A stretch of DNA of 64,000 nucleotides from Caulobacter henricii (GTDB lineage: Bacteria > Pseudomonadota > Alphaproteobacteria > Caulobacterales > Caulobacteraceae). Below, one piece after another: positions 8,093 through 17,198 of this stretch. The stretch spans positions 452,501-516,500 of the forward strand of contig NZ_CP013002.1 in the NCBI RefSeq assembly GCF_001414055.1. The letters are read 5' to 3'. The stretch's first letter is position 1, and every line of letters begins with the position of its first letter. The notes beneath the pieces were generated by a model. That model had not been told where the DNA came from. It did no database searches and was given only the letters and a program-made list of their open reading frames with translations. The position numbers and the translations under genes were made by a program.

Positions 8093-9889
8093 ATGAAATC
8101 GCCGCTCGAAGTCCTCCAGCCCCTGGGCCGGGCCCTGATGCTTCCCATCGCGGTGCTGCCGGTGGCGGCCCTGCTCCTTCGCATCGGCCAGCCCGACCTG
8201 CTGGGGGCACCGGAACTGGCCGCCATGACCGGCGGTCTGTCCCTGGCCATCGCCAATGTGTTCGGCGCGGCCGGCGGAGCGATCTTCTCCAGCCTCGGGC
8301 TGATCTTTGCCATCGGCGTCGCTGTGGGCCTGGCGCGCGAGAACCATGGTGCCGCAGGCCTGGCCGGTGTCGTCTGTTACGTCATCGCCACCAAGGGGAT
8401 CGACGCCCTGATCGTCGTGCCGCCGGCCGTCGCCGCTGCGGTCGTCGAGAGTGCCCGCGATCTCACCATCGCAGCCTGGAAAGCCAAGGAGATCGGCAAG
8501 CTGTCGATCCCGGTCGGTATTCTGTCCGGGGTGATCAGCGGCGGGCTCTATAATCGCTATTCCAATATCAAGCTGCCGGAATATCTGGCCTTTTTCGGCG
8601 GCCGGCGGTTTGTGCCGATCGTCGCAGGTCTGGCCGGCGTGGGCTTGGCCCTGCTGTTCGGCTTCTGCTGGAGCTATCTCGAAGCCGGGGTCGACGGCCT
8701 CAGCGGTCTGGTCATCGCCTCGGGCGATGTCGGACTGTTCGTCTATGGCCTGCTGAATCGCCTGCTGATCGTCACTGGCCTGCACCACATCCTCAACAAT
8801 GTGGTCTGGTTCATCCTCGGCGATTTCAATGGCGCGACCGGAGACCTCAACCGCTTTGCCGCCGGCGATCCCACCGCCGGGGCCTTCATGAGCGGGTTCT
8901 TCCCGGTGATGATGTTCGGCTTGCCTGCCGCCTGCCTGGCCATGTTCCATACGGCCCGGCCGGAGCGCCGCAAGGCGGTCAGCGGCATGCTGGGCTCGCT
9001 GGCCCTGACCTCATTCCTGACCGGCGTGACCGAGCCGATCGAGTTCTCGTTCATGTTCCTGGCCCCGGTGCTCTACGCCGTTCACGCGGTGCTGACGGGC
9101 CTGTCCATGGTGATCATGAACCTGCTGGACGTGAAGCTGGGCTTCGGGTTCTCGGCGGGTCTGTTCGACTATGTCCTGAACTTCAACAAGGCGACGCGGC
9201 CCCTGCTGCTGATCCCGGTCGGCCTCGTCTATGGTGCGATCTATTACGGCGTTTTCCGCTTCGTGATCGTGCGCTTCGACCTCAAGACCCCGGGGCGCGA
9301 GCCGGATGATGCCCTTGCCGTGCCTGTCGCCGCCTCAGCCGGCGGACGGGGCGAGGACTTCCTGATCGCCCTGGGCGGCGCGGCCAACCTCGTTTCGGTC
9401 GACGCCTGCACGACCCGGCTGCGGCTGGTGGTGACCGGGGCGGGCGTCGTGGACGAACCTCGGCTCAAGGCCCTGGGGTCCCGCGGGATCGTGCGGCCTT
9501 CGGACCGGGCCCTGCAGGTCGTGCTCGGGCCGATCGCCGACCAGGTGGCCAGCGAGATCCGGGCGGCCATGGGCAGCGCATCGGTCAGCGCCCCAGCGTC
9601 CGCGGCCACAGCGCCTGCACCGGCCCTGGGGACCCCTGCACCGGCGGGCGACCGCGCCCTGGCCGAGGGGCTCGCCAGCGCCCTGGGCGGGGTGCGCAAT
9701 ATCGAGGAACTGGGCAGCTGTACCAGCCGCCTGCGCCTGGTGCTGCGCGACCCCCAGGCCGTCGATGAGGCCGCCCTGAGGCAGCTCGGCGTGCGGGGCG
9801 TGGCCCGGATCGGTGAACGGACCGTCCACGTGGTGCTGGGGCCCCAAGCCGACGCGATGGCCGAAGCCATTCGCCAGTTGCCCGCGTGA
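8093..9889 (+). CDS. nagE: N-acetylglucosamine PTS permease EIIC with two tandem EIIB domains
   Basis: A 598-residue inner-membrane permease that imports and phosphorylates GlcNAc. The EIIC part (about 1-390) starts LQPLGRALMLPIAVLPVAALLLRIG and contains the GLHHILNN and GVTEPIEFSFMF motifs of the Glc/GlcNAc family. Two EIIB domains follow: the first around residues 418-495 with Cys439 (DACTTRLRL), the second around 520-597 with Cys543 (GSCTSRLRL), joined by an Ala/Pro-rich linker. Most NagE proteins have one EIIB and often an EIIA; here EIIA is in the preceding fusion. It begins 3 bases after that gene and overlaps the next by 4. Confidence 0.92.
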   Translation: MKSPLEVLQPLGRALMLPIAVLPVAALLLRIGQPDLLGAPELAAMTGGLSLAIANVFGAAGGAIFSSLGLIFAIGVAVGLARENHGAAGLAGVVCYVIATKGIDALIVVPPAVAAAVVESARDLTIAAWKAKEIGKLSIPVGILSGVISGGLYNRYSNIKLPEYLAFFGGRRFVPIVAGLAGVGLALLFGFCWSYLEAGVDGLSGLVIASGDVGLFVYGLLNRLLIVTGLHHILNNVVWFILGDFNGATGDLNRFAAGDPTAGAFMSGFFPVMMFGLPAACLAMFHTARPERRKAVSGMLGSLALTSFLTGVTEPIEFSFMFLAPVLYAVHAVLTGLSMVIMNLLDVKLGFGFSAGLFDYVLNFNKATRPLLLIPVGLVYGAIYYGVFRFVIVRFDLKTPGREPDDALAVPVAASAGGRGEDFLIALGGAANLVSVDACTTRLRLVVTGAGVVDEPRLKALGSRGIVRPSDRALQVVLGPIADQVASEIRAAMGSASVSAPASAATAPAPALGTPAPAGDRALAEGLASALGGVRNIEELGSCTSRLRLVLRDPQAVDEAALRQLGVRGVARIGERTVHVVLGPQADAMAEAIRQLPA

Positions 9890-10506
9890 TCCTCAGCCGC
9901 CGGACTGCGCTGGTCGGTGCCGGGGCTGCGGCCCTGACGCCGTCCCTGGGCCGGGCCGCTGAGCCGACCGCCTGGCTGAACCGTCCAAAGGTCTGGACCG
10001 CCACAGGTTCGGGTCTGAGCCTGAGGGCCGAAAGCGGATCGGACTTCTGGCGCAAGACCCTGTCCGAAGGGCGTAACCTCGACAGTGGCCATTTCTACTT
10101 CCGCGAGATTGTCGGCGATTTCATCAGCACCGTGACGGTTGAAGCCGACTATGGCGCTGACGCCGATCAGACGGGCCTGATGGTCCGCGTCGATGCCGAG
10201 ACCTGGATGAAGAGCGGGATCGAGTGGCTGTCGGGCCAGCCCCATGCCGCGAGCGTCTTCACCCGCGACTGGTCCGACGGCTCCGTGACCCGACTGGAGG
10301 GCTGGACGGGACCGGTCACGCTGCGTGTCACCCGCCGCGGACCGATCCTGACCTGTGGCTATGGCCGCACCGGCCAGGCCCTGTTCGACGCGCGACTGGG
10401 CTACCTGCCCATGGGCAGGAGCGTTCAACTGGGCCTGACCGCCTGCGCGCCGTTTGGCCCGGGTTTCGAGGCGCGGTTCTCGGACTGGGCGGTCAGCAGC
10501 GCCTAG
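9886..10506 (+). CDS. DUF1349 family protein with Tat-like signal
   Basis: A 206-residue exported protein starting at GTG 9886, which overlaps the permease stop (GTGA). The N-terminus MILSRRTALVGAGAAALTPSLGRA has the twin-arginine pattern and an AxA-type cleavage site. The rest resembles DUF1349, a concanavalin A-like fold (DFWRKTL, ADQTGLMVRVDAETWMKSGIEW, SVTRLEGW). Members often sit beside carbohydrate genes, and here it closes the GlcNAc operon, so a role in binding or processing sugar outside the cytoplasm is plausible but unproven. It ends convergently against the next gene with a 4-base overlap. Confidence 0.78.
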   Translation: MILSRRTALVGAGAAALTPSLGRAAEPTAWLNRPKVWTATGSGLSLRAESGSDFWRKTLSEGRNLDSGHFYFREIVGDFISTVTVEADYGADADQTGLMVRVDAETWMKSGIEWLSGQPHAASVFTRDWSDGSVTRLEGWTGPVTLRVTRRGPILTCGYGRTGQALFDARLGYLPMGRSVQLGLTACAPFGPGFEARFSDWAVSSA

Positions 10507-12167
10507 TCCGTATAACCGAGCTCGGCGATCACCTTGGCCAGGGCCCTGGCCTGCGGTTCGAGCGCCTGGTGGTAGAGCCGCCAGCGTCCGATGGAGCGGT
10601 CATTGAGGGGCTCGCTGACCTGGGCGTAGCTCGGCGTCGGGGCATAGCGGCGGTTTTCGTGAAAGCGCAGGCAGGCCGGTTCGAAGGCCAGATCCAGATG
10701 GGCCAGCAGTCTCCGGGTCCAGGTCTCCTGATCGGCCACCAGGTCCTCATAGCGGAGGGTCAGGGCCGTTTCGCCCAGGGTACGGGCATAGCGTCCGGTC
10801 AGCGCGTGGACGGCCTGCATGTGGTGGGCGATGTCCGTGATCCGATAACCGCAAGAGTCGCCATGGGTCAGGTTGTGCGACAGCATCGACACCGCCGTGT
10901 CCAGGGGATGGCGGACCATGCGGACCTGTCTGGCCTCCGGGAAGGCGGCGCGGATCACCGGCGTCCAGACCTCGCTGAGCGGCATCTTGTCGGTGAACAG
11001 CGGCTTGCCGGGGCCTCTCAGGCCGAAGGCCGCCGCCCGCTCCAGATAGAGGTCCCGCAGGGCTTCGGCGACGCCGGGCGTCCAGAGCGCTTGCAGGCCG
11101 CCAAACCGGCTTTCCAGGGCCGTGACCATCTCGTTGACGAAGGGCAGTTCGCCGCCTGCGGCTATGGCCGAGTGGCTGGTCAGCACCTGCTCGACCATCG
11201 TCGTGCCCGAGCGCGGGAAGCCGAAGACGAAGACCGGCTGCGCGCCTTCGCGGCGGGCCGCCAGGGGCGGTGGACCCAGGGTCTCGACCAGCCGGCCCAG
11301 GGTCTCGAATTCCCGCGCCACGGCCGCACCGTCATAGGTCAGGCCGTCCCGCGCCGCCAGGCGCGCCTTGCCCTCGACGAAGTCGGCAAAGGCTTCGGCG
11401 GGGCGTCCCAGCCTTTCCTTCAGCCGGCCGCTTTCGAGCAGGGCGTCGCCGCCCTTGCGACCAGGTACGGTCTCGATCACGGCCAGGGCTTCGGCATGGC
11501 GCTGCTCGCGACCCAGCTGAACCGCGCGTCTCAGGGTGACGTCGAACCCGGCCGCCGCAGCCCGATCCAGCAGGGTGCGGCTGGCGGCCAGATCGCCGAG
11601 GGCCTCGCGCAGCCGCGACCAGTGGGCCAGAGTCAGGCCATCGCCGGGGGCCAGACGGTCAGCCCGGGCCAGCAGGGGCTCGGCCGCTTCCAGCCGGCCC
11701 TGTTCGATCAGGTTGGCGGCCAGGGCGACCTGAGTGGGAGGGTGATCGCCGACCAGATCCAGGGCCTGTTTGAACGCGGCCTCGCCGCCGGGCAGATCGC
11801 GCCGTTCCGTCAGCAGGGTTCCGAGCAGGGCGCAGGCCTGGGGATTGGCGGGATTGCGGGCCAGGGCGTCGCGGACGACCGCCTCGGCCTCGGCCTTGCG
11901 ACCCAGGCCCGCCAGCAGGATCGCCAGATCGTCCCGCGGCCAGTCCAGGTCGGGGGCCAGGATGAGGATGCGCTCCAGCAGCCGCTTTGCCTCCAGAACC
12001 TCGCCACGTTGCTGGCAGACCAGGACCAGGATCTCGAGAGCGTCGACATCATCGCCGTCTGCCGCCAGCCGCTTCCGCGCCGCCGCCAGGGCCGCCTCGA
12101 CCTGCCCGCGATTGAGCTGGTCGCGCGCCTGGGCGATCAGCGGATGAGGAGGCGCATCGGCCGGCAT
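10503..12167 (-). CDS. TPR protein with C-terminal sulfotransferase domain
   Basis: A 554-residue protein. The N-terminal ~270 residues are tetratricopeptide repeats (for example QVEAALAAARKRLAADGDDVDALEILVLVC). The C-terminal part is a sulfotransferase: FVFGFPRSGTTMVEQVL is the 5'-phosphosulfate (PAPS) loop and RMVRHPLDTAVSMLSHN the 3'-phosphate-binding segment. It should transfer sulfate from PAPS; the acceptor is unknown, and the TPRs may hold a protein partner. I chose the ATG at 12167, 4 bases after the stop of the upstream methyltransferase, over longer versions that run back into that gene. The two genes form one reverse-strand unit. Confidence 0.85.
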   Translation of the reverse strand: MPADAPPHPLIAQARDQLNRGQVEAALAAARKRLAADGDDVDALEILVLVCQQRGEVLEAKRLLERILILAPDLDWPRDDLAILLAGLGRKAEAEAVVRDALARNPANPQACALLGTLLTERRDLPGGEAAFKQALDLVGDHPPTQVALAANLIEQGRLEAAEPLLARADRLAPGDGLTLAHWSRLREALGDLAASRTLLDRAAAAGFDVTLRRAVQLGREQRHAEALAVIETVPGRKGGDALLESGRLKERLGRPAEAFADFVEGKARLAARDGLTYDGAAVAREFETLGRLVETLGPPPLAARREGAQPVFVFGFPRSGTTMVEQVLTSHSAIAAGGELPFVNEMVTALESRFGGLQALWTPGVAEALRDLYLERAAAFGLRGPGKPLFTDKMPLSEVWTPVIRAAFPEARQVRMVRHPLDTAVSMLSHNLTHGDSCGYRITDIAHHMQAVHALTGRYARTLGETALTLRYEDLVADQETWTRRLLAHLDLAFEPACLRFHENRRYAPTPSYAQVSEPLNDRSIGRWRLYHQALEPQARALAKVIAELGYTD

Positions 12168-12171
12168 GCGG

Positions 12172-13428
12172 TCAGATGGACTTTTGAAAGACGTGAAGGG
12201 AGCCCTGAACCGGCGCTGTGCCCTCATGGCGCAGGGCGAGGGACTCCTGGTCCAGCAGGGTCCAGCCCGCACCGGCCGCCTGCGCGACATAGGCATCGGC
12301 GTGGGCGAAGCGGCCGGAGCTCAGCAGGGTCCAGGTTCCCGTGCCCGACTCCGTGCTGAGGGTGAAGAGGCCGCCCGGGCGCAAGGCCCCAGCCGCCGCC
12401 CTGAAGAGGTCGGACAGATCGCCGAAATAGATCACCATGTCGGCGGCGAAGATCAGATCGAAAGCGCCCGGATGGTCTGTCAGAAACGCGATCGCCTCGC
12501 CCTGGACCAGGGCGTCATAGCCGCCCCGGGCCCGGGCGTGGTCCAGCATGGCACCGGACAGGTCCACGCCGGTCAGGTGGCCCCCGAACTGGGCCAGGGC
12601 CGGGGCGGAGAGCCCGGTCCCGCACCCGAGGTCGAGGATCGCGCCGAACGACCCGACATGGCGGGCGACGAGCTCGGCCATCCGTTCGGGCGCGCGATAG
12701 TTCAGCAGGTTGACCAGCTGATGGTCAAACTTGTCGGCGAAACTGTCGAAATGAGCCTCGACATAGGCGGGCGGGGCCCGATCGACCGCCGCCCCGCTGA
12801 CCGCCTGCAGCAGATAGGCCTGGATCTGGTCATCCGGCTGCCGGGCCAGCCGCCAGGCGCCCAGGGCAGCCGCGGCCTCGGCGTGGCCGAACACCCCCAG
12901 GATCGCGAAGGCCTCCCTGGCAATGACCTCGATGTCCTCGGCCCCTTCGCCGGCCAGGGCAGCATAGCGTTCCAGGGCTGCCTCGACGGAGCCTTCGATC
13001 ATGGTCGCGAAAGTGCGGGCCCGGGCATGGGTCAGGCGGGCATTGGTCGCCAGGGGTTCAAGGGCCGCAGCCCGTTCGAAGGCCTCTGCGCAGCCGGCGA
13101 AGTCGCCGGTCATGTAAAGACCCTGGGCCAGGCAGGCCTGCCAGAGAGCCGGTGCGTCTGGCGTCGCCGCCGCCGCCCGCAAAGGTGCGACAGCCTCGGC
13201 AAAGTCTCGCGTCGCCATATAGGACAGACCCAGGCCCAGATGCGCCTCGCCCAGAGCCGGGTCGAGCGCCAGGGCCCTGGTAAAGGCCGTGCGGGCCTCG
13301 GTGTGGCGGCCGTCATTGCTGGCCTCGACAGCCTGCTGCAACCAGTCCTCGGCGCTGAAGTCGTCGGTCAAGAATACCTCTGCAGGAAGATTGCCTTCAA
13401 CGATTGTCAGGCGGCTGCGGTCGCGCAC
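12172..13428 (-). CDS. TPR protein with class I SAM-dependent methyltransferase domain
   Basis: About 418 residues. TPR-like helices (SNDGRHTEARTAFTRALALDP, LGEAHLGLGLSYMATRDFAEA) occupy roughly residues 20-150; a SAM-binding domain follows with motif I ILDLGCGTGLSAPALAQFGG, motif II GVDLSGAMLDHARARG and post I FDLIFAADMVIYFGDL. It belongs to the group of bacterial TPR-methyltransferases of unknown target. The frame opens at GTG 13428 with no clear ribosome site; a TTG at 13371 preceded by AGAGG is an alternative start. It is transcribed with the TPR-sulfotransferase 4 bases downstream. Confidence 0.83.
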   Translation of the reverse strand: MRDRSRLTIVEGNLPAEVFLTDDFSAEDWLQQAVEASNDGRHTEARTAFTRALALDPALGEAHLGLGLSYMATRDFAEAVAPLRAAAATPDAPALWQACLAQGLYMTGDFAGCAEAFERAAALEPLATNARLTHARARTFATMIEGSVEAALERYAALAGEGAEDIEVIAREAFAILGVFGHAEAAAALGAWRLARQPDDQIQAYLLQAVSGAAVDRAPPAYVEAHFDSFADKFDHQLVNLLNYRAPERMAELVARHVGSFGAILDLGCGTGLSAPALAQFGGHLTGVDLSGAMLDHARARGGYDALVQGEAIAFLTDHPGAFDLIFAADMVIYFGDLSDLFRAAAGALRPGGLFTLSTESGTGTWTLLSSGRFAHADAYVAQAAGAGWTLLDQESLALRHEGTAPVQGSLHVFQKSI

Positions 13429-13590
13429 ACTGCGAGTTTAGAGCTTCCCCTATCCAATGGGAATCGTGGATATCGTCTGGCTGGGCGCGTCGAGCCCGGA
13501 GCGGCTCAAGGCTGAATCCGCCCTGGCCTGTCAGCATTTCAAGTAAGGCCTGCCTGACCAAGGCGGGCTGACGGCTACGAACGGGACACC

Positions 13591-15489
13591 ATGAACGACA
13601 CGCCTGCTATCGACCCGTCGGACGCCGCCGCCAACCATGGTGAGGCCGTTCGACTGCACAGGCTGGGCCAGATCAATGCCGCCGTGCCCTATTACAAGGC
13701 TGTTCTGGCCCTGATGCCGCATGAGCCGGACAGTCTGCATAATCTTGGCCTGATTGCGCAGGCTCGCGGCGACCTTTCGAGCGCAATGCGCCTCTGGTCA
13801 TTCTGCATCGCCCACAATCCGGGCCGGGCCAACACCCATAATGCCATGGGTGGTCTGCTGGCCCGGGTGGGCCGTCTCGACCAGGCCCTGGCGGCCCATG
13901 ATCAGGCGCTCGCGATTGCACCGGACGATATCGATGGCCTCATTTCGAGGGGCAATCTGCTGGTCCGGCTCGGCCGCAATGATGAAGCCCTGGTCGCCTA
14001 TGACCGGATCATCGAGATCCGGCCTGAGCTGCCGGCGCCCCACGCCAATCGTGCCGGTCTCCTGGCTGTCCTGAAACGGCCCCGGGAGGCCATCGAAAGC
14101 TGCCGCAATGTGCTGAGGCTGGAACCGACCAGCGCCGTGGCGGAGAGCCTGAAGTATCGCGAACAGATCAAGATCTGCGACTGGTCCGATCATGCCGAAA
14201 CCATGGCCGCCTTTGAGCAGCGCATCCTGACTTTCAGTGACGATCCCCATGCGGTCCTGGCCCGCTGCGATGATCCCCTGGCGCAAAGGCTGTGCTCTGA
14301 GACCTATCTCGGAAAACGCTTTCCGGTGCCGGTCCAGCCTCTGTGGACCGGTGAGGTCTATCGCCATGACAAGATCCGAATCGCCTATGTATCATCGGAT
14401 TTCCGCGACCATCCCGTCGCCCATCTGGTCGCCGGGCTGTTCGAACGGCACGACCGCGACCGTTTCGACATTACGGCCTATGCCCTGTCCCCCAGCATTG
14501 GTGACGTGCATCGTCTGCGCATCGAGGCCGCCTTCCCGGAATTCCATGATGTCTCCGGTGCCAGCGACCTGGAGATCGCCCAGCGGATCCGGGCGGCCGA
14601 GACGGACATCCTGATCGATCTCAACGGTCTGACCGGCCACCTGCGGCCGTCGATCTTTGCGGCCCGACCGGCTCCGATCCAGATCAACTATCTCGGCTAT
14701 CCGGGGACCGTCGGCCACGGCCTGGTCGACTATATTCTGGCCGACCCAATCGTTGCGCCGCGCGGGCGCGAAGAGGCCTATTGCGAGCAGATCATCCGTC
14801 TGCCGCACGCCTACCAGATCAATGACGATCGGAAGGTTATCGCGGCAGAGACGGTCTCGCGACACCAGGAGGGCCTGCCGGAAACTGGCTTCGTGTTCGC
14901 CAGCTTCAACGCCCACTACAAGATCAGCCCTCCTGTGTTCGACGTCTGGATGCGGCTGCTCCAGGCCGTTCCAGGCAGCGTGCTCTGGCTTATCGGTGGG
15001 CGTGAGGATGCGGTCCTCAATCTGCGCGCGGAAGCCGAGGCTCGTGGGGTGCCTTCGGACCGGCTTGTCTTCTCGTCGAGGGTTGATCTTCAGGACCACC
15101 TCGCCCGCCATAGGCTGGCAGATCTCTTTCTCGACACCTTGCCCTACACCGCCCACACCACGGCCAGTGACGCGCTCTGGGCAGGGCTGCCGCTGGTCAC
15201 CTGCATCGGTGAAGGCTTTGCCGCCCGCGTCGCCGCCAGCCTTCTGACGGCCGTCGGCCTGCCTGAACTGATCACCGACAGTCTGGAAGCCTATGAGGCC
15301 CTGGCCCTGGCCCTGGCCCGCGATCCGGATCGGCTACAAGCGCTTCGCCAGCGGCTCATCGACCAGGTTCCGACCACGCCGCTGTTCAACACCGACCTGT
15401 CGCGACGTCACATCGAGGCTGCCTATGTCGGGGCCTGGGAGATCTATCAGCGCGGCGAGCAGCCAAAGGCCTTCGACGTCGCGCCCTAG
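13591..15489 (+). CDS. TPR protein with SPINDLY-type O-linked GlcNAc transferase domain
   Basis: A 632-residue protein. Residues about 10-190 form TPRs with canonical spacing (AAVPYYKAVLALMPHEPDSLHNLGLIAQARG, ALAAHDQALAIAPDDIDGL). The C-terminal part is the OGT/SPY GT41 domain: IRIAYVSSDFRDHPVAHLVAG, PIQINYLGYPGTVGHGLVDYI, FVFASFNAHYKISP and FLDTLPYTAHTTASDALWAGLPLVT. Such proteins glycosylate protein Ser/Thr; related Caulobacter proteins are linked to flagellin modification, but no flagellar genes lie here. It is divergent from the TPR-methyltransferase and TPR-sulfotransferase pair, so the region carries three transfer enzymes with TPR front ends. Confidence 0.88.
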   Translation: MNDTPAIDPSDAAANHGEAVRLHRLGQINAAVPYYKAVLALMPHEPDSLHNLGLIAQARGDLSSAMRLWSFCIAHNPGRANTHNAMGGLLARVGRLDQALAAHDQALAIAPDDIDGLISRGNLLVRLGRNDEALVAYDRIIEIRPELPAPHANRAGLLAVLKRPREAIESCRNVLRLEPTSAVAESLKYREQIKICDWSDHAETMAAFEQRILTFSDDPHAVLARCDDPLAQRLCSETYLGKRFPVPVQPLWTGEVYRHDKIRIAYVSSDFRDHPVAHLVAGLFERHDRDRFDITAYALSPSIGDVHRLRIEAAFPEFHDVSGASDLEIAQRIRAAETDILIDLNGLTGHLRPSIFAARPAPIQINYLGYPGTVGHGLVDYILADPIVAPRGREEAYCEQIIRLPHAYQINDDRKVIAAETVSRHQEGLPETGFVFASFNAHYKISPPVFDVWMRLLQAVPGSVLWLIGGREDAVLNLRAEAEARGVPSDRLVFSSRVDLQDHLARHRLADLFLDTLPYTAHTTASDALWAGLPLVTCIGEGFAARVAASLLTAVGLPELITDSLEAYEALALALARDPDRLQALRQRLIDQVPTTPLFNTDLSRRHIEAAYVGAWEIYQRGEQPKAFDVAP

Positions 15490-15564
15490 AGCCTCGCAAG
15501 CCTGACCCTGGGCCCGATCTGATCGGTCGGGTCCAGCGAAGGCGGCTATTTTTTCAAAGGCAAG

Positions 15565-15654
<90 letters not shown>

Positions 15655-15759
15655 ATGGGTGCCTTTTCGAGGGTTTTTATACCGCCCGAGGTCGAGGGCG
15701 CGATACCTAGCGGGGTCGTGACGGTTACGCAAGTCCCTGTTGGCGGCTTTCTGACGCCG

Positions 15760-16179
15760 TCAGGCGCGCGGATGCAAAACCATCTGGGTGCAGCGGAAAA
15801 GCGCGATGGTCTTGCCGGTCGCTTCGGCCGTGACGACGGCGTCCCAAACCTGGGTGGTGCGGCCGCCGTGCAGAAGACTGGCCTCACAGAGAACCCCGCC
15901 CTCGAGGACTGTGCCGAGGAAATTGCTCTTCAGTTCGATCGTGGTGAAGCCTGTGGCTCCCTGCGGCAAAGAGACCACGCAGCCATAGCCGCAGGCGCTG
16001 TCGGCCAGGGCGATGACGCTGGCGGCGTGCAGGAAGCCGTTGGGGGCCATGTGGTGTCGGGCGACAGTGAAGCGACCCTTCACATAGCCCGCCCGCGCCT
16101 CGAGCCATTCCAGGCCCAGAAGGTCCGGCAGGTGGCCGGACTGGCGCTCGGTCAGTGCGGTGCTGAAATCTTCGGACAT
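15760..16179 (-). CDS. PaaI-type hotdog-fold thioesterase
   Basis: A 139-residue single hotdog domain. The segment RHHMAPNGFLHAASVIALADSACGYG matches the PaaI/YdiI family active-site region, where an N/H-G-x-x-H/A-x-x motif is followed by an Asp. FTTIELKSNFLGTVLEGGVLCEA supplies the central strands. It probably hydrolyses an acyl- or aryl-CoA in the cytoplasm; the substrate cannot be told. It stands alone on the reverse strand between the tRNA-Ser and an MBL-fold gene. Confidence 0.82.
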   Translation of the reverse strand: MSEDFSTALTERQSGHLPDLLGLEWLEARAGYVKGRFTVARHHMAPNGFLHAASVIALADSACGYGCVVSLPQGATGFTTIELKSNFLGTVLEGGVLCEASLLHGGRTTQVWDAVVTAEATGKTIALFRCTQMVLHPRA

Positions 16180-16245
16180 GGCGCGCTTCCCGGGGACTGG
16201 AAGATCCAGCCTAGGGGCGCAGCGTGGACTGTGGCAAGTCCGTTT

Positions 16246-17091
16246 TCAAAAAGAACTTATATCGGTCGGCGGGAAGCGCAGCCCGCCTTCGCCTTCCGGC
16301 GGCAGCTTGCCCGAGCGGATGGCGACCCGCAGCGCCTGGGCGGGATAGGGCAGGGGGGGCAGGACGGCATCGGCAGCCTGGCGGGCGGCTACGAAGGTCG
16401 GCAGGTCGACGCCATCGCGTAGCTGCACGTTTTCAGCGCGTTGCTGGGCGACGGTGGTGGTGCCGGCACCTTCCCTGGATTGCCAGCCAGCCAGCAGCTG
16501 GGTGTCGTCGGGCAGGGACAGGAACTTGCGGGCATCGGCGAACAGGGCCTGGAGATCGGCACCCGGCAGGTCGGCGCGGCCCGTCCCGAGCTCGGGTGCC
16601 AGCACCACGTCGCCGGTGAACAGGATGTCGCCGATCTGATAGGCCACAGCCCCGGGCAGGCGGCCGGAGACGGCGTGGGCGGTGATCTCGAGCGCACCCA
16701 TCGGCAGGACTTCGCCGTCCTGGGCCAGCTTGTCGAAATCCCAGCCCTCCAGATCGACGCCGTGTTCCCCCATGGCTGGAGCCAGGCGCTTGAGGCTCTC
16801 GATGACGGCCGCCCCGATACAGACCGAGGCCCCCGTCTCGTATTTCAGATGGCCGGCAGCAGACAGGTGGGTGGCATGCAGGCCCGTCTCCAGGATCCAG
16901 GTCGGACCCATGTCGCGTTCGCGGATCTGGGCAATGATGGCGTCGATGAAACGGGTGTCGGTGGCCTGGGTCTCGGGATCGAAATCCAGAACAGGGTCAA
17001 CGATCGCGCACAGCAAAGTGGCCGGGTCGATCACGAGATAGGTCACCGTCCCGGTGGCGGGATGATGGTGAGCGATGATTTCCGGCTGCAT
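16246..17091 (-). CDS. Metallo-beta-lactamase-fold protein with degenerate metal site
   Basis: A 281-residue protein of the persulfide dioxygenase/rhodanese-associated MBL group by layout (PEIIAHHHPATGTVTYLV, AIVDPVLDFDPETQATDTR, GDILFTGDVVLAPELGTGRADLPG). The metal site is broken. The usual HxHxDH reads GLHATH, the His of the TPGHTPG turn is Arg (SGRLPG), and the final GHD is GWQ. Only two His and the Asp of FTGD remain, so a binuclear hydrolase activity is unlikely. The start is placed at ATG 17091 (MQPEIIAHHH), as in relatives; an ATG at 17124 would add 11 residues. It may act as a binding or regulatory pseudoenzyme. Confidence 0.8.
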   Translation of the reverse strand: MQPEIIAHHHPATGTVTYLVIDPATLLCAIVDPVLDFDPETQATDTRFIDAIIAQIRERDMGPTWILETGLHATHLSAAGHLKYETGASVCIGAAVIESLKRLAPAMGEHGVDLEGWDFDKLAQDGEVLPMGALEITAHAVSGRLPGAVAYQIGDILFTGDVVLAPELGTGRADLPGADLQALFADARKFLSLPDDTQLLAGWQSREGAGTTTVAQQRAENVQLRDGVDLPTFVAARQAADAVLPPLPYPAQALRVAIRSGKLPPEGEGGLRFPPTDISSF

Positions 17092-17198
17092 GCGAACGCC
17101 TGATAGATCCCGATACGCCACCATGACCGCAAGCCGTTAAGCATCAGCGAACGCGACCCATCATCAATGTGATCGGTTTCAGGCGCGAGGGTCTGCCG

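Noticed and set aside
5663..8950. 1095-residue reverse-strand open frame opposite the PTS genes
   Set aside because: Composition is Gly/Gln/Arg/His-rich without any motif, and both PTS genes on the other strand have full active sites. It is a shadow frame.
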